Of a stretch of DNA of 64,000 nucleotides, positions 1-8,406 are shown in pieces. Made by a program: the position numbers and the translations under genes. Source of the stretch: Leifsonia sp. ALI-44-B (GTDB lineage: Bacteria > Actinomycetota > Actinomycetes > Actinomycetales > Microbacteriaceae); assembly GCF_001984125.1 (NCBI RefSeq), contig NZ_MTQL01000007.1, positions 1,612,001-1,676,000 of the forward strand. The letters are read 5' to 3'. How positions within the stretch are numbered: the first letter of the stretch is position 1; every line of letters begins with the position of its first letter. The notes below the pieces were generated by a model. The model ran no database searches and was not told the DNA's origin. It saw only the letters and a program-made list of their open reading frames with translations.

Positions 1-1119
1 GACGACGAAGCCGCGGCGTTCCTCACGCGCGTGCTGCACGGATGGTCGGGGCCCGTGCTCTTCGCGAGTCACGATCGTGCCTTCCTCGACGAGGCCGCGA
101 CGACACTGGTCGATCTCGACCTGCGCGATTCGGCTGACGGGGTGACCCAGTTCGGGGGCGGTTTCTCGGAGTATCTCTCGGAGAAGCGGTTGGCCAGGGA
201 GCGCTGGGAGCGCCGCTTCGCCGACGAGCAGGACGAGCTCAACCGGTTGCGCGGCGAGGCGCAGGAGACGGCCCGCGCGGTCTCGCACAACGCCCCGATC
301 TCGGACAACAACAAGATGGCGTTCGGGATGCGCGGCGACCGCGTGGTGCAACAGATCAGTCGCCGCATCCGCAACGCCGCCGGCCGGCTCGAACGCCTCG
401 AGGCCGAGCAGGTGCGCAAACCGCCGGCGCCGCTGACATTCCAAGGAATCCCGGCGGGCACGACGGTGTCGGCGAACGAGGGGGCGCTGGTCGGCCTGCG
501 CGACGTGGAGGTGCCCGGGCGTCTCTCGCTTGAACGGCTGACCGTCGCGCCGCGCACGCGCCTGCTCATCACGGGCGCCAACGGCTCGGGCAAGTCCACC
601 GCGCTCGCCGTCCTCGCCGGGCGTCTGCCGCTGACATCCGCGCATGCCCGTTCGGATGCGGGGGCCACAGGCTCGCAGGCGAACGGGCCCGCTCATGACG
701 CCGATCCTGCCGGCCGGGGCATCCGGCGCCAGCGCCCGGGCCTGCGCGTCGGCCTGCTCGAACAAGACGTGCGATTCCCCGATGCGAATGCCTCGCCACG
801 CCGTCTCTACGAACGCACGCTGGGCGAGCAACGCGCCGAGCGCACGCCCCTCGTCTCGCTCGGCCTCGTGGCGCCGCGCGACCTCGACCGACCCGTCGGC
901 GTGCTCTCGGTGGGGCAGCAACGACGCCTGGCGCTGGCGCTCATCATCGCGCGGCCGCCGCACCTCTTCCTGCTCGACGAACCCACCAACCACCTGTCGC
1001 TCGCGCTCGCGACAGAGCTCGAGGAAGCGCTCGACTCCTACCCGGGCGCCGTGGTGCTGGCGAGCCACGACCGGTGGCTGCGGCGGCGCTGGGAGGGGCA
1101 GGTGCTGTCGCTCGTCTGA
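1..1119 (+). CDS. ABC-F family ATPase, C-terminal part (5' truncated)
   Basis: This is the last 372 residues of a two-domain ABC-F protein; the frame is open from base 1, so the gene starts upstream of the window. The H-switch of the first ATPase domain (ASHDRAFLD) is at visible residues 22-30. It is followed by the charged linker typical of ABC-F proteins, then a second ATPase domain with Walker A GANGSGKST (192-200), signature LSVGQQRR, Walker B LLDEPTNHLS and H-switch LASHDRWL. There are no membrane segments. ABC-F proteins act on ribosomes, as translation factors or in protection against ribosome-targeting antibiotics; which role applies here cannot be told. An unusual stretch rich in Ala, Gly and Asp (about residues 208-238) interrupts the second domain just after the Walker A helix. 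Confidence 0.9.
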   Translation, partial: DDEAAAFLTRVLHGWSGPVLFASHDRAFLDEAATTLVDLDLRDSADGVTQFGGGFSEYLSEKRLARERWERRFADEQDELNRLRGEAQETARAVSHNAPISDNNKMAFGMRGDRVVQQISRRIRNAAGRLERLEAEQVRKPPAPLTFQGIPAGTTVSANEGALVGLRDVEVPGRLSLERLTVAPRTRLLITGANGSGKSTALAVLAGRLPLTSAHARSDAGATGSQANGPAHDADPAGRGIRRQRPGLRVGLLEQDVRFPDANASPRRLYERTLGEQRAERTPLVSLGLVAPRDLDRPVGVLSVGQQRRLALALIIARPPHLFLLDEPTNHLSLALATELEEALDSYPGAVVLASHDRWLRRRWEGQVLSLV

Positions 1120-1157
1120 ACAGTGCAGTGCGCAGGCGCGCGGGCGATTTTCCCCAG

Positions 1158-1173
1158 CTGCTCATGTGAGCAG
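1158..1173. promoter_or_regulatory. Palindrome CTGCTCA-TG-TGAGCAG
   Basis: Perfect 7-base arms are separated by two bases, 39 bases after the ABC-F stop and about 30 bases upstream of a TAATAT -10 box for the nucleoside importer. No T-tract follows, so an operator site for the downstream genes fits better than an intrinsic terminator, although a 6-bp hairpin with a 4-base loop could form in RNA. Confidence 0.45.
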
Positions 1174-1201
1174 ACCCGTGCACCACCCAATTGTTTCGGC
1201 C

Positions 1202-1207
1202 TAATAT
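1202..1207 (+). promoter_or_regulatory. Putative -10 box (TAATAT) of the nucleoside importer operon
   Basis: TAATAT matches the actinobacterial TANNNT -10 consensus. The -35 region (about 1179-1184) is poor, so an activator may be needed. Transcription from about 1214 would give a leader of roughly 125 bases before the TTG start at 1338. A second possible -10, TAACGT, lies at 1280-1285. Confidence 0.4.
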
Positions 1208-1220
1208 CCGGTGAGGAACT

Positions 1221-1318
1221 GCTTTGTAACGCTTCTGCGGCAAAGCCCGACCCGGCATCGTGGCCTCCGTAACATTGGGTAACGTATGCCCATATGGCTC
1301 CGAGAAATCTTCCGGAGC
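1221..1318 (+). promoter_or_regulatory. Structured 5' leader of the BMP lipoprotein gene
   Basis: Two hairpins can form in the leader: GCTTTG (1221-1226) with CAAAGC (1241-1246), and GCTCCG (1297-1302) with CGGAGC (1313-1318). The second ends ten bases before the Shine-Dalgarno sequence. I recognise no known riboswitch class. This could be a regulatory leader or only incidental structure in GC-rich DNA. Confidence 0.3.
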
Positions 1319-1337
1319 AGCATTCATGGAGGAAACC

Positions 1338-2426
1338 TTGACAATCACATTCCGTAAGGCAGCAGCGAGCTCCCTCGCCGGTGTCGGACTCGTGGCACTT
1401 CTGGCCGGCTGCGGATCAGCACCGTCGTCGGACAACACCTCCGGTGGTGCCGCCGCTTCCGACTTCCTGCCGTGCATCGTCTCCGACGCCGGTGGCTTCG
1501 ACGACAAGTCCTTCAACCAGTCCTCGTACGAGGGTCTGGTCGAGGCGGCCGACACCCTGGGCGTCGAGCCCAAGGACGTCCAGTCCGACAAGGAAGACGA
1601 CTACGCCCCGAACATCACCAACCTCGTCGACCAGGGCTGCAACCTGATCGTCACGGTCGGATTCGCCCTCGCCGACGCCACCAAGGCCGCCGCCGAAGAG
1701 AACACCGACGTCGACTTCGTCATGCTCGACGACAACTCGATCGACCTCGAGAACGTCAAGCCCGTCGTCTACGACACCGCCCAGGCCGCGTTCCTCGCCG
1801 GCTACACGGCCGCCGCCTACTCGAAGACCGGCGTCGTCGGCACCTTCGGTGGCATGCAGTTCCCGACCGTCACCATCTTCATGGACGGCTTCGCCGATGG
1901 CGTGAAGTACTTCAACGAGCAGAAGAGCAAGGACGTCAAGGTCGTCGGCTGGGATGTCGCGGGCCAGACCGGCTCCTTCACCGGTGGCTTCGAGGCCAAC
2001 GACACCGCCAAGCAGCTCGCCAACGCGCTCATCGACCAGAACGCCGACGTGCTGCTGCCCGTCGGTGGCCCGATCTTCCTGTCGGCCATCGAGGCCGTCA
2101 AGGACTCGGGCAAGGACATCGCGATGATCGGTGTCGACGCCGACCTCTACGAGACCGCCGCCTCCGACAACGCCCTCTTCCTGACCTCGGTCCTGAAGCA
2201 GATGAAGTCCGGTGTCACCGACATCGTCGAGGCGGCCGGTAAGGGTGACTTCGACGCCGCTCCCTACGTGGGCACGCTCGAGAACGACGGCGTGGGAATC
2301 GCCCCGTTCCACGACTACGAGTCCAAGGTCCCCGCCGACCTGCAGGGCGAGCTCGACACCATCAAGGCCGGCATCATCGACGGCTCGATCACGGTCGAGT
2401 CGCCGTCGTCGCCGAAGTCCGAGTAA
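1338..2426 (+). CDS. BMP family nucleoside-binding lipoprotein
   Basis: Substrate-binding lipoprotein of an ABC importer, related to Med/BmpA and PnrA proteins that bind purine nucleosides at the outer face of the membrane. I chose the TTG at 1338: it has GGAGGA (1328-1333) five bases upstream and gives a compact lipoprotein signal peptide (RK, hydrophobic core, lipobox LAGC, lipidated Cys25). An in-frame ATG at 1326 is the alternative. The mature protein has the BMP motif DAGGFDDKSFNQSSYEG near its start and runs to 362 residues, normal for the family. It is followed by the matching ATPase and two permeases and by nucleoside-degrading enzymes, so nucleosides are the likely ligand. Confidence 0.92.
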   Translation: MTITFRKAAASSLAGVGLVALLAGCGSAPSSDNTSGGAAASDFLPCIVSDAGGFDDKSFNQSSYEGLVEAADTLGVEPKDVQSDKEDDYAPNITNLVDQGCNLIVTVGFALADATKAAAEENTDVDFVMLDDNSIDLENVKPVVYDTAQAAFLAGYTAAAYSKTGVVGTFGGMQFPTVTIFMDGFADGVKYFNEQKSKDVKVVGWDVAGQTGSFTGGFEANDTAKQLANALIDQNADVLLPVGGPIFLSAIEAVKDSGKDIAMIGVDADLYETAASDNALFLTSVLKQMKSGVTDIVEAAGKGDFDAAPYVGTLENDGVGIAPFHDYESKVPADLQGELDTIKAGIIDGSITVESPSSPKSE

Positions 2427-2450
2427 CACCCGCACACAGCACCAAGGCGA

Positions 2451-2479
2451 GGGGGGCCCAGCCGCAGGCTGGGCCCCCC
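2451..2479 (+). terminator. Intercistronic hairpin after the BMP lipoprotein gene
   Basis: GGGGGGCCCAGCC (2451-2463) pairs perfectly with GGCTGGGCCCCCC (2467-2479) around a 3-base loop, a 13-bp stem of G and C apart from one A-T pair. No U-tract follows. In binding-protein operons such hairpins stabilise the upstream message or partly stop transcription, giving more binding protein than transporter; that role is inferred here. Confidence 0.7.
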
Positions 2480-2511
2480 GACCCGTTCTCTACGACGTAG
2501 GATTCAACAAC

Positions 2512-4020
2512 ATGAAGCTCGAACTGCGCGGCATCACGAAGAGATTCGGATCTCTCGTAGCCAACGACCACATCGACCTGGTGGTCGAACCGGGAGAGAT
2601 CCACTGCCTGCTCGGCGAGAACGGTGCTGGCAAGTCCACCCTGATGAACGTGCTCTACGGCCTCTATCAGGCCGAAGAGGGCGACATCCTGCTCGACGAT
2701 CGAGTGCAACACTTCGAGGGCCCCGGTGACGCCATGCGCGCCGGCATCGGCATGGTGCACCAGCACTTCATGCTCATCCCCGTCTTCACGGTCGCCGAGA
2801 ACGTCATGCTCGGGCACGAAGAGACCAAGGCCGGCGGCCGCCTCAACCTCGACGCCGCCCGCGCCCGCGTGCGCGAGATCTCGGCCCGCTTCGGCTTCGA
2901 CGTCGACCCGGATGCCCTCGTCGGCGACCTGCCCGTCGGCATCCAGCAGCGCGTCGAGATCATCAAGGCCCTGTCCCGGGATGCCTCGGTCCTCGTGTTC
3001 GACGAGCCCACCGCCGTGCTCACGCCGCAAGAGACCGACGAACTCATGACGATCATGCGCCAGCTGAAGAGCGAGGGCACATCGATCGTCTTCATCACCC
3101 ACAAACTCCGCGAGGTGCGCGAGGTGGCCGACCGCATCACGGTCGTGCGTCTCGGCAAGATCGTCGGCGAAGCATCCCCGACCGCCTCGAACTCCGAGCT
3201 CGCCGCCCTTATGGTGGGCCGCAACGTCGAGCTCACGGTGCACAAGGAGCCCGCGCGCCCGGGCGCCGCCAGCCTGGTCGTCGAACACCTCGACGTGATC
3301 GACGCCAACGGCATCAAGGTCGTCAACGACGTCAGCTTCGAGGTGCACGAGGGCGAGATCCTGGCGATCGCCGGTGTGCAGGGCAACGGCCAGACCGAGC
3401 TCACCGAGGCCATCCTCGGCATCCAGCCGCGCACCAACGGTTCGATCAGCCTGAACGGCACGCGCCTCAACGGCCAGAGCGTGAAGAAGGTGCTCAACGC
3501 GGGCGTCGGCTTCGTGCCAGAAGACCGCACGCACGACGGTCTCGTGGGCGAATTCACGATCGCCGAGAACCTCATGCTCGACCGCAGCGACCAGCAGCCC
3601 TTCGTCAAGGGCGGCACGCTGCAGCTGAAGGCCCTCAACGACTTCGCCGAGGAGAAGAAGCGCGAGTTCGACATCCGCGCCGAATCGATCAACACGCACG
3701 CGGGCCGCCTGTCGGGCGGAAACCAGCAGAAGGTCGTGCTGGCGCGCGAACTGAGCCGCGAGCTGAAACTGTTCGTGGCCTCGCAGCCGACGCGCGGCAT
3801 CGACGTGGGGTCGATCGAGTTCGTGCACAAACGCATGGTCGAGACGCGCGACGCGGGGGTTCCCGTGATCGTCGTGTCCACCGAACTGGACGAGGTGGTG
3901 GCCCTGGCCGACCGCATCGCCGTGATGTACCGCGGGAGCATCGTCGGCATCGTTCCAGGGGATACCCCGCGAGACGTACTGGGCCTCATGATGGCCGGAG
4001 AAACGGGAGTAGCCGCGTGA
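2512..4020 (+). CDS. Nucleoside ABC importer, two-domain ATPase
   Basis: Cytoplasmic ATPase of 502 residues with two fused nucleotide-binding domains, as in RbsA-type and NupA/BmpC-type importers. The first domain has Walker A GENGAGKST (residues 35-43), a LPVGIQQR signature and Walker B VFDEPTAVLT. The second has LSGGNQQK but a degenerate Walker A (GVQGNGQTE) and SQPTRGID in place of a normal Walker B; this asymmetry is usual in the family. The ATG at 2512 starts the conserved sequence directly; the open frame extending upstream runs into the preceding gene and hairpin and is not coding. The stop overlaps the GTG start of the next permease, so translation is coupled. Confidence 0.94.
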   Translation: MKLELRGITKRFGSLVANDHIDLVVEPGEIHCLLGENGAGKSTLMNVLYGLYQAEEGDILLDDRVQHFEGPGDAMRAGIGMVHQHFMLIPVFTVAENVMLGHEETKAGGRLNLDAARARVREISARFGFDVDPDALVGDLPVGIQQRVEIIKALSRDASVLVFDEPTAVLTPQETDELMTIMRQLKSEGTSIVFITHKLREVREVADRITVVRLGKIVGEASPTASNSELAALMVGRNVELTVHKEPARPGAASLVVEHLDVIDANGIKVVNDVSFEVHEGEILAIAGVQGNGQTELTEAILGIQPRTNGSISLNGTRLNGQSVKKVLNAGVGFVPEDRTHDGLVGEFTIAENLMLDRSDQQPFVKGGTLQLKALNDFAEEKKREFDIRAESINTHAGRLSGGNQQKVVLARELSRELKLFVASQPTRGIDVGSIEFVHKRMVETRDAGVPVIVVSTELDEVVALADRIAVMYRGSIVGIVPGDTPRDVLGLMMAGETGVAA

Positions 4021-5294
4021 GCGACAACAACCAGCAGAACACCCCGGCGCCGGCCTCCAAGCCCGCGCCGAAGCCCGACACCGAGGCCCCCCGCTCGAAC
4101 AAGATCCTCAACGAGATCCTCGGCGGCAGCTTCCTCATCTCGATCCTGGCCGTGCTGCTGGCGCTCATCGCCGGCGCCATCCTGATCGCCGCCACCAACG
4201 AAGACGTGCAGACGGCATCCGGCTACTTCTTCAGCCGCCCCGGCGACACGCTCGGCGCCATCTGGCAGGCCGTCTCGGGCGCCTACTCGGCGCTCTTCCA
4301 GGGCTCGGTCTACAACTTCCGCCGCGACAGCTTCGCCGACGGCATCAAGCCGCTCACCGAGACGCTCACCTTCGCCACACCGCTCATCGCGGCCGGTCTG
4401 GGTGTCGGCCTCGCGTTCCGCGTGGGCCTCTTCAACATCGGTGGCCGCGGCCAGATGCTCATCGCGGCCGCGTGTGCCGGATGGGTCGGCTTCTCGTTCC
4501 AGCTGCCCGCGCCGTTGCACATCACCCTCGCCGTCCTGGCGGGCATCGCGGGTGGCGCCATCTGGGGCGGTCTCGTCGGCTTCTTGAAGGCCCGCACGGG
4601 AGCCCACGAGGTCATCCTGACCATCATGCTCAACTACGTGGCGTTCTACCTGATCAGCTACATGCTGCGCACGCCCGGCCTGCTGCAGGCACCTGGTTCG
4701 CCCAACCCGAAGTCGCCGCCCATGGCCGAGACGGCCGTGTTCCCCGCGCTCTTCGGCTCGAAGTACAACCTGCATCTCGGCTTCATCCTCGTCATCATCG
4801 CAACCGCGCTGGTGTGGTACCTGCTCAACCGCTCGAGCCTCGGCTTCCGGTTCCGAGCCGTGGGTGAGAACCCCAACGCGGCCAAGGTCGCGGGTATCGA
4901 CGTGAAGAACACCTACGTCTACGCCATGCTCTTCTCGGGCGGCCTCGTGGGTCTCGCCGGCGTCTCGCAGGTGCTCGGCACCGTGACGGGTGGCTTCTCG
5001 GGCGGCATCGACGCGGGCATCGGTTTCGACGCCATCACCGTGGCGCTGCTCGGACGCTCGAAGCCCATCGGCATCTTCTTCGCCGGCATCCTGTTCGGCG
5101 CGTTCAAGGCCGGCGGATTCTCGATGCAGGCCGCCGAGGGTGTCCCCGTCGACATCGTCGTGGTCGTGCAGTCGCTCATCGTGCTGTTCATCGCCGCGCC
5201 GCCGCTCGTGCGCGCGATCTTCTTCCTTCCGAAGCCCGGCGGCCGCGCCCGCAGAGTGCTTCCCAACGTTTCGAAGGAGGTGGCCGCGAAATGA
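4017..5294 (+). CDS. Nucleoside ABC importer permease 1
   Basis: Integral membrane permease of 425 residues (BPD_transp_2 family, as in BmpB/NupP). A Pro- and Ala-rich cytoplasmic N-terminus of about 35 residues precedes the first membrane helix (FLISILAVLLALIAG). The conserved family core GLAFRVGLFNIGGRGQ is present, and about ten helices can be drawn. The GTG start at 4017 overlaps the stop of the ATPase gene by four bases. Together with the next permease it forms the heterodimeric channel. The substrate is inferred from the neighbouring nucleoside catabolic genes. Confidence 0.93.
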   Translation: MSDNNQQNTPAPASKPAPKPDTEAPRSNKILNEILGGSFLISILAVLLALIAGAILIAATNEDVQTASGYFFSRPGDTLGAIWQAVSGAYSALFQGSVYNFRRDSFADGIKPLTETLTFATPLIAAGLGVGLAFRVGLFNIGGRGQMLIAAACAGWVGFSFQLPAPLHITLAVLAGIAGGAIWGGLVGFLKARTGAHEVILTIMLNYVAFYLISYMLRTPGLLQAPGSPNPKSPPMAETAVFPALFGSKYNLHLGFILVIIATALVWYLLNRSSLGFRFRAVGENPNAAKVAGIDVKNTYVYAMLFSGGLVGLAGVSQVLGTVTGGFSGGIDAGIGFDAITVALLGRSKPIGIFFAGILFGAFKAGGFSMQAAEGVPVDIVVVVQSLIVLFIAAPPLVRAIFFLPKPGGRARRVLPNVSKEVAAK

Positions 5295-6589
5295 GCGTCA
5301 CCACACCCAACACCCCGCACGAAACGGTCGACCCGGTCGACGACGGCCTCGAGAAGGCGGTCGTGAAGAAGTGGAAGGCTCCCATCGCCTTCGCCATCTT
5401 CGTCGTCATCTCGGCCCTGCTGTTCTTCGTGGCCCGCCGCGACGGCGTCACCGAGCTGCGCCTGTCGGCCGAGAACGACGCCATCCAGCTGCCCTCGATC
5501 GAGGCCCCCGTCATGCCGACGGGCATCGTGGTCGTCATCCTGCTCGCCCTGATGACCGCCGCGGCGTTCTGGCTCGCGAACCAGGCCAAGCGCATTCCGC
5601 TGTGGCTGACTGCGGTCTTCGGCTTCGTCTTCATGTACGGCTTCCTCACCTGGGCCGGCGCCGACAAGTCCATCCCCATCACGGGTCTGCTCCTGGGCAG
5701 CGTCGCCCTCAGCGCGCCGCTCATCTTCGGTGCGCTCGGCGGCGTCATCTCCGAGCGCGTGGGCGTGGTCAACGTGGCGATCGAGGGTCAGTTGCTGGCG
5801 GGCGCGTTCCTGTCGGCGTTCGTCGCCTCGATCACGCGCAACCCGTTCGCGGGTCTGCTCGCGGCCATCGTGGCCGGTGTGCTCGTGAGCTTCGTTCTCG
5901 CGGCCTTCGCCATCAAGTACCTGGTCGACCAGGTGATCGTCGGCGTCGTGCTCAACGTTCTGGTGGCGGGGCTCACGAGCTTCCTCTACTCGACCGTGTT
6001 GTCGTCGAACACCGAGGCTTTCAACACGCCGCCGCGTCTGCCGCGCATCCCCATCCCGCTGCTGAGCGACATCCCCATCCTGGGCCGCGTGCTGTTCGAC
6101 CAGACGATCATCATCTACCTGATGTACATCGCCATCGCACTCGTCTTCTACGGCCTGTTCTTCACCAAGTGGGGCCTGCGCCTGCGCGCCGTCGGTGAGC
6201 ACCCGCAGGCCGCCGACACGGTCGGCATCCGCGTGAACTCGACCCGCTTCTGGAACGTCTCGATCGCGGGCGCCATCGCGGGCCTCGGTGGCGCCTACTT
6301 CACGCTCGGCTCGGTCGGTGGGTTCACGAAAGAGATGACGGCGGGTGCGGGCTTCATCGCCCTGGCCGCCGTGATCTTCGGCCGCTGGGACCCCATCCGC
6401 GCCACGCTCGCGGCCCTGCTCTTCGGTTTCGCGACCAACCTGCAGAACACGCTCGGCGCCATCGGCTCGGGCGTGCCGAGCGAGTTCCTGCTCATGCTGC
6501 CCTACCTCGTGACGATCTTCGCGGTCGCCGGCCTCGTCGGCCAAGTGCGAGGGCCCGCGGCATCCGGCAAACCGTATATCAAGTCTTAG
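5291..6589 (+). CDS. Nucleoside ABC importer permease 2
   Basis: Second membrane permease of the importer, 432 residues (BPD_transp_2, NupQ/BmpB-like). After a short polar N-terminus come about ten hydrophobic segments; the core GGVISERVGVVNVAIEGQ and the loop RLRAVGEHPQAADTVGI match the equivalent parts of permease 1 (RFRAVGENPNAAKVAGI), showing the two are paralogues. The ATG at 5291 overlaps the previous stop and has a strong Shine-Dalgarno AAGGAGG at 5274-5280. It completes an import system of binding protein, double ATPase and two permeases. Confidence 0.93.
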   Translation: MSVTTPNTPHETVDPVDDGLEKAVVKKWKAPIAFAIFVVISALLFFVARRDGVTELRLSAENDAIQLPSIEAPVMPTGIVVVILLALMTAAAFWLANQAKRIPLWLTAVFGFVFMYGFLTWAGADKSIPITGLLLGSVALSAPLIFGALGGVISERVGVVNVAIEGQLLAGAFLSAFVASITRNPFAGLLAAIVAGVLVSFVLAAFAIKYLVDQVIVGVVLNVLVAGLTSFLYSTVLSSNTEAFNTPPRLPRIPIPLLSDIPILGRVLFDQTIIIYLMYIAIALVFYGLFFTKWGLRLRAVGEHPQAADTVGIRVNSTRFWNVSIAGAIAGLGGAYFTLGSVGGFTKEMTAGAGFIALAAVIFGRWDPIRATLAALLFGFATNLQNTLGAIGSGVPSEFLLMLPYLVTIFAVAGLVGQVRGPAASGKPYIKS

Positions 6590-6615
6590 CAAGCGACAGG
6601 TCGGAGAACCACACG

Positions 6616-7068
6616 ATGAGTCAATCAACCATGCATTCGAGCGACGAGGTGCACTCGGGCGATATCGACTGGGGCCAGCTGCGGGATGCCGCCATGGAGG
6701 CCATGCAGAAGGCCTACGTGCCCTACTCGAAGTTCCCCGTCGGCGTGGCCGCCATCGCCACCGACGGACGCATCATCGCGGGTTGCAATGTCGAGAACGC
6801 CAGCTACGGCCTGACGCTGTGCGCCGAATGCGCGCTCGTCTCCACGCTGCACCTCACGGGCGGCGGCCAGCTCGTGGCCTTCACCTGCGTCGACGGCCAG
6901 GGCAACACGCTCATGCCGTGCGGCCGCTGCCGTCAGCTTCTCTACGAACACGCCGTTCCGGGCATGCTGCTCGAAACCCTCAGCGGAATCCGAACCATCG
7001 ACGAGGTGCTGCCGGATGCGTTCGGCCCCCGCACCCTCAACGCCTACACAGAAGAGAACCATGAGTAA
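6616..7068 (+). CDS. cdd: Cytidine deaminase
   Basis: Zinc enzyme that converts cytidine and deoxycytidine to uridine and deoxyuridine. In 150 residues it shows both signatures of the small tetrameric class: NVENASYGLTLCAE (58-71, with zinc ligand Cys69 and catalytic Glu71) and PCGRC (101-105, zinc ligands Cys102 and Cys105). Start at ATG 6616; an ATG at 6631 is possible. It follows the importer genes by 26 bases and overlaps the thymidine phosphorylase gene by 8 bases, so it belongs to one uptake-and-salvage operon. Confidence 0.95.
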   Translation: MSQSTMHSSDEVHSGDIDWGQLRDAAMEAMQKAYVPYSKFPVGVAAIATDGRIIAGCNVENASYGLTLCAECALVSTLHLTGGGQLVAFTCVDGQGNTLMPCGRCRQLLYEHAVPGMLLETLSGIRTIDEVLPDAFGPRTLNAYTEENHE

Positions 7069-8386
7069 CACGACCCCCGCCGCATCCGCTTCGTCCGCCG
7101 TCGAGTCCTTCGACGCCGTCGACCTCATCCGCACCAAGCGCGACAAGGGCGAGCTGTCGACGGCCGAGATCGACTGGCTCATCGACGCCTTCACGCGCCG
7201 CTATGTGGCCGACGAGCAGATGTCGGCCCTCGCCATGGCGATCCTCCTGAACGGCATGACGCGCCGCGAGATCCGCGATATGACGCTCGCGATGATCCGC
7301 TCGGGCGAGACCATGGACTTCTCGAACCTCGGCAAGGTCACGGTCGACAAGCACTCCACGGGCGGCGTCGGCGACAAGATCACGCTTCCCCTCATGCCCC
7401 TCGTCGCGTCGTTCGGCGTGGCGGTGCCGCAGCTCTCGGGCCGCGGCCTCGGCCACACGGGCGGAACGCTCGACAAGCTCGAGTCGATCCCCGGCTGGCG
7501 CGCCGAGATCTCGAACGAGGAGATGTTCGCCCAGCTGCGCGACGTCGGCGGCGTCATCTGCGCCGCGGGCAAGGGACTCGCCCCGGCCGACAAGCGGCTC
7601 TACGCGTTGCGCGACACGACGGGAACGGTCGAGGCCATCCCGCTCATCGCATCCTCGATCATGTCGAAGAAGATCGCCGAGGGCACCAGCGCGCTCGTGC
7701 TCGACGTGAAGTTCGGCTCCGGCGCGTTCATGACCGACTACGACAAGGCGCTCGAGTTGGCGCAGACCATGGTCGACCTCGGCAAGGATGCGGGCGTCAA
7801 CACGTCCGCGCTGCTCACCGACATGAGCGTTCCCCTGGGGCTCGCCATCGGCAACGCCAACGAGGTGCGCGAATCGGTCGAGGTGCTCGAGGGCGGGGGA
7901 CCGGCCGACATCGTCGAGCTCACGGTCGCCCTGGCGCGAGAAATGCTCACCCTGGCGGGCCAGCCCGATGCCGACGTCGAGGCCGCACTGGCCGACGGTC
8001 GTGCCATGGACACGTGGCGTCGCGCCATCCGTGCCCAGGGCGGCGACCCGGATGCGGCGCTCCCCGTCGCGCGCAACACCCACACGGTCACGGCCGACGC
8101 CGACGGCGTGCTCGGCAAGCAGGAGGCGCTGCCCTTCGGCATCGCCGCCTGGCGTTTGGGCGCCGGACGCGCGCGGCAGCAGGACCCGGTGCTGCACGCA
8201 TCCGGCATCGACCTGCACGCCAAGCTCGGCGACACCGTCACGAAGGGCCAGCCGCTGTTCACGCTGTCGGCCGACGACGAGGCCCGGTTCCCGCGCGCAC
8301 TCGAGGCGCTCGAGGGCGCCTACGAGATTCACGCCCCCGGAACCGTGGTGCACCGCTCGCCCCTCGTCGCTTCCCGCGTGTCCTAG
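7061..8386 (+). CDS. deoA: Thymidine (pyrimidine nucleoside) phosphorylase
   Basis: Phosphorolyses thymidine or deoxyuridine to the base and deoxyribose 1-phosphate. The 441 residues are normal for DeoA/Pdp. Key motifs are KHSTGGVGDK (97-106, phosphate binding) and the family signature SGRGLGHTGGTLDKLE (126-141). The ATG at 7061 lies inside the end of cdd (8-base overlap) and implies coupled translation; the frame extending further upstream is not coding. The C-terminal alpha/beta domain ends in a short lipoyl-like barrel (LHAKLGDTVTKGQPLFTL), as in other family members. It acts downstream of cytidine deaminase in the same operon. Confidence 0.94.
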   Translation: MSNTTPAASASSAVESFDAVDLIRTKRDKGELSTAEIDWLIDAFTRRYVADEQMSALAMAILLNGMTRREIRDMTLAMIRSGETMDFSNLGKVTVDKHSTGGVGDKITLPLMPLVASFGVAVPQLSGRGLGHTGGTLDKLESIPGWRAEISNEEMFAQLRDVGGVICAAGKGLAPADKRLYALRDTTGTVEAIPLIASSIMSKKIAEGTSALVLDVKFGSGAFMTDYDKALELAQTMVDLGKDAGVNTSALLTDMSVPLGLAIGNANEVRESVEVLEGGGPADIVELTVALAREMLTLAGQPDADVEAALADGRAMDTWRRAIRAQGGDPDAALPVARNTHTVTADADGVLGKQEALPFGIAAWRLGAGRARQQDPVLHASGIDLHAKLGDTVTKGQPLFTLSADDEARFPRALEALEGAYEIHAPGTVVHRSPLVASRVS

Positions 8387-8394
8387 GTCACGGG

Positions 8395-8400
8395 TACGCT
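8395..8400 (+). promoter_or_regulatory. -10 box (TACGCT) of a leaderless promoter for add
   Basis: TACGCT is followed by exactly six bases and then the GTG start at 8407, the layout of leaderless actinobacterial genes. Adenosine deaminase can therefore be transcribed separately from the upstream operon. Confidence 0.55.
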
Positions 8401-8406
8401 GAGACC

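Noticed and set aside
2512-4775. Long minus-strand frames opposite the importer ATPase
   Set aside because: Antisense to a gene with intact Walker motifs; composition typical of shadows.
4919-6628. A 569-codon minus-strand frame across the permease genes
   Set aside because: Shadow of the second permease; product is highly charged with no domain.
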